DNA of 6,215 nucleotides, from assembly GCA_030633145.1 (NCBI GenBank), contig DAOVTM010000243.1, positions 1-6,215 on the forward strand, read 5' to 3'. This document shows, in pieces, positions 4,775-6,215 of this stretch. Position 1 is the stretch's first letter, and each line of letters begins with the position of its first letter. The notes beneath the pieces were generated by a model. It was given only the letters and a program-made list of their open reading frames with translations. It was not told where the DNA came from and searched no databases. The translations under genes and the position numbers were made by a program. The stretch comes from Desulfobulbaceae bacterium. GTDB taxonomy: Bacteria > Desulfobacterota > Desulfobulbia > Desulfobulbales > Desulfobulbaceae.

Positions 4775-6187
4775 TTATTTTTCTGGACGACCGGCAAGCA
4801 GCGAGGTGGCCAGTATTCTGTCAAGATCACTGTTCATGGCCTTTTCAATGGCCTGACGAATTGATTTGTTTCGGTGACGTTTACCGTAAGGCTGGGTCTG
4901 TTCATTTTCAAAGACATCAATTACCTCTCCAGCAGGGTTGATGATCTCTACCCGAACAGCCGCACGGACAAGGGTAAATCCCTGACCTGTAGCCTCCTCA
5001 TATAGTTCAACACTACTTATGACCCTGAAACCGTTATCCTGTTCATGGCACTCGGAAGTAGTCAGGCCGATTTTCCCCAGGCTTCTTCCCAGCCGGGCGG
5101 TCAGGAAGCGGGCTTCCGCTGATGAGGCGGCGGGACTGTCCGATCCTCCGGGCTGGTAGCGGGTACAAACCTCCTTTTTTTCATGCACCCACGGTTTCAG
5201 CAGATCGTCTTTTACCAGGTTGCGGGCAATCCGGGTTACGGCTGTGGCCTTGACTGTTCCGGCATCGTCTATCAGCTGGGCGGTCAGTTGCACGTCCTCT
5301 CCAACCATGCCGTAGCCTGGCTGGAGGGTATATTGGAGTCGCGGGGTCAGGGATCTCGGCAGATCCGGACTCGTCTCCACGGCAGCTGCGATCAGAGGAT
5401 CAAGTGTCCGTCCGAGGCGCAGGGCTGGTTGTCCGGCACCTTTCGGAGCAGACTGTTGTATGGTCAGGGCAAAGGAATCGCCTTCGGTATAGGCCAGGGC
5501 GAGTCTGCTGACAAGCTGTTCTGCCGCAACTTCCAGAGTATGCGGAGGAGATTGTTCCTTTCCTGCTGTGGGTCGTGCCGCTGCTGAGTGGGAAAGAGCA
5601 ACAGTTGCACCTTGCCCTGTCAGAGCCTGTCCAATCAGATCTCCAATAGCTGTTTCAGCCAGGAGTATGGCTGCGCTGCAATCCGGCGCGTTTCGGTGCA
5701 GCGACTGAACCAGCCCGGCACCGAGGTCCCGGCCCCCGGCATCATAGCCCACTCCCTCCAGGGTGATAGTTGCCCGGCAGGAGGAATCTTTAAGGCGGCT
5801 GGTTCGGACATCGAGCCAGGCCAGGTAGGCTGCGTCGGTCTGGAAGCGTTTGCAGAGTTCCCCGGCTGCCAGTACGGAATCACTGCGAACACGTTCGGCA
5901 AGGCGGTTGCGCTCCTCCTGCAATTGTGTGTAGGCATTTGGGTTGATGACCTCGAAACCGTGAGCCACAAGCTGGTTGTTGATGGCACTGAGAGTGCGCC
6001 GGTAATGGGCGGCAATCCGTTTGTCAATATTAGCCGACTCAGACGTGTAACATGGCAACACCACTATTCGGATGGGGCCATCCTGGGCATAGGATTGTAC
6101 CTGGCTGCCCAATATGAATATAAGGGGTGTGAGTATGAGGGGGGAAAAAACCAGATACAGGAGGCGCACTATAAAAGAGAGGGGCAT
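4775..6187 (-). CDS. Secreted protein of unknown function, possible CsgG/LpoB/LPP20-like envelope protein
   Basis: 470 residues, ATG at 6187-6185 and TAA at 4777-4775. The N-terminus (1-34) is a long signal peptide ending in QSYA. No good Shine-Dalgarno precedes the ATG, and the frame stays open to the window edge, so the start is fairly but not fully certain; the signal peptide is the main argument. Residues ~38-190 look like an alpha/beta domain: IRIVVLPCY, a helix (RIAAHYRRTLSAINNQLVAH), GFEVINP, a charged helix, then DAAYLAWLDV. This order resembles the CsgG/LpoB/TolB-N type of envelope lipoprotein domain, but I cannot name a family. A low-complexity stretch follows (~190-220), then a beta-rich middle part with GYGMVGEDVQLTAQL, and a C-terminal domain (VRAAVRVEIINPAGEVIDVF, then a basic helix) recalling LPP20-type repeats. 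Six cysteines outside the signal peptide could form disulfides. It converges with the DUF4384 gene, 8 nt between stops, so it is a separate transcription unit. Confidence 0.85.
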   Translation of the reverse strand: MPLSFIVRLLYLVFSPLILTPLIFILGSQVQSYAQDGPIRIVVLPCYTSESANIDKRIAAHYRRTLSAINNQLVAHGFEVINPNAYTQLQEERNRLAERVRSDSVLAAGELCKRFQTDAAYLAWLDVRTSRLKDSSCRATITLEGVGYDAGGRDLGAGLVQSLHRNAPDCSAAILLAETAIGDLIGQALTGQGATVALSHSAAARPTAGKEQSPPHTLEVAAEQLVSRLALAYTEGDSFALTIQQSAPKGAGQPALRLGRTLDPLIAAAVETSPDLPRSLTPRLQYTLQPGYGMVGEDVQLTAQLIDDAGTVKATAVTRIARNLVKDDLLKPWVHEKKEVCTRYQPGGSDSPAASSAEARFLTARLGRSLGKIGLTTSECHEQDNGFRVISSVELYEEATGQGFTLVRAAVRVEIINPAGEVIDVFENEQTQPYGKRHRNKSIRQAIEKAMNSDLDRILATSLLAGRPEK

Positions 6188-6202
6188 TTTCGTATAATTG
6201 TT

Positions 6203-6208
6203 GGAGGA
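6203..6208 (+). promoter_or_regulatory. Possible ribosome binding site of a gene starting just beyond the window
   Basis: GGAGGA on the + strand, with 7 nt remaining to the window end, would suit a start codon at about base 6216 or slightly later. If real, a + strand gene starts head-to-head with the - strand gene whose ATG is at 6187, leaving a very short divergent gap. It may be coincidence. Confidence 0.3.
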
Positions 6209-6215
6209 ATAATTA

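Noticed and set aside
5183..5587. 134-codon + strand frame opposite the last gene
   Set aside because: Internal to the 470-codon - strand gene, which has a signal peptide and consistent composition.
1..6215. CRISPR array, tRNA, rRNA or transposase gene
   Set aside because: No regularly spaced repeats, no tRNA cloverleaf or rRNA-like sequence, and no transposase motif seen in any frame.

Overview
The window is a stretch of bacterial chromosome of mixed base composition. It encodes four exported or periplasm-type proteins plus the end of a fifth. The families present (DUF4384 beta-sandwich proteins, a secreted TPR-caspase and a SUMF1/FGE-fold protein carrying a diversity-generating retroelement signature) suggest a Gram-negative, multi-component-signalling type of bacterium. 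A Desulfobacterota/Desulfobulbales-like host would fit, but that is inference from gene content and not a measured assignment.

Layout. Bases 1-358 hold the C-terminal end of a DUF4384-type protein. It is followed 63 nt later, on the same strand, by a secreted FGE/SUMF1-fold protein (422-1261). The last ~45 codons of that gene look like the variable region (VR) of a diversity-generating retroelement (DGR). Composition jumps from about 38% GC (901-1080) to about 69% GC (1130-1240, hand count). The exposed loop positions are written almost only with NNC codons, as expected when AAC codons of a template repeat are adenine-mutagenised. Bases 1262-1774 are mostly non-coding: a hairpin just after the VR, a possible terminator, then a 79-codon reading frame (1426-1665). 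Its first ~62 residues resemble the N-terminal domain of the HRDC-type accessory protein of DGR cassettes. The HRDC part is missing, and the frame runs into a REP-like palindrome exactly where the similarity stops. No reverse transcriptase and no template repeat are in the window.

A second + strand unit follows: a secreted TPR-caspase (C14) with intact His/Cys dyad and an EF-hand-like loop (1775-3313), and 25 nt later a secreted protein with three DUF4384-like modules (3339-4766). On the opposite strand, ending 8 nt from it, is a secreted protein of unknown function (4775-6187) with an N-terminal alpha/beta domain and a C-terminal domain vaguely like CsgG/LpoB/LPP20-type envelope proteins.

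How the parts may work together (inference): an envelope-located set of DUF4384 ligand-binding or adaptor modules, a caspase-like protease, and a hypervariable C-type-lectin-fold binding protein whose binding face is rewritten by a DGR encoded elsewhere or now lost.
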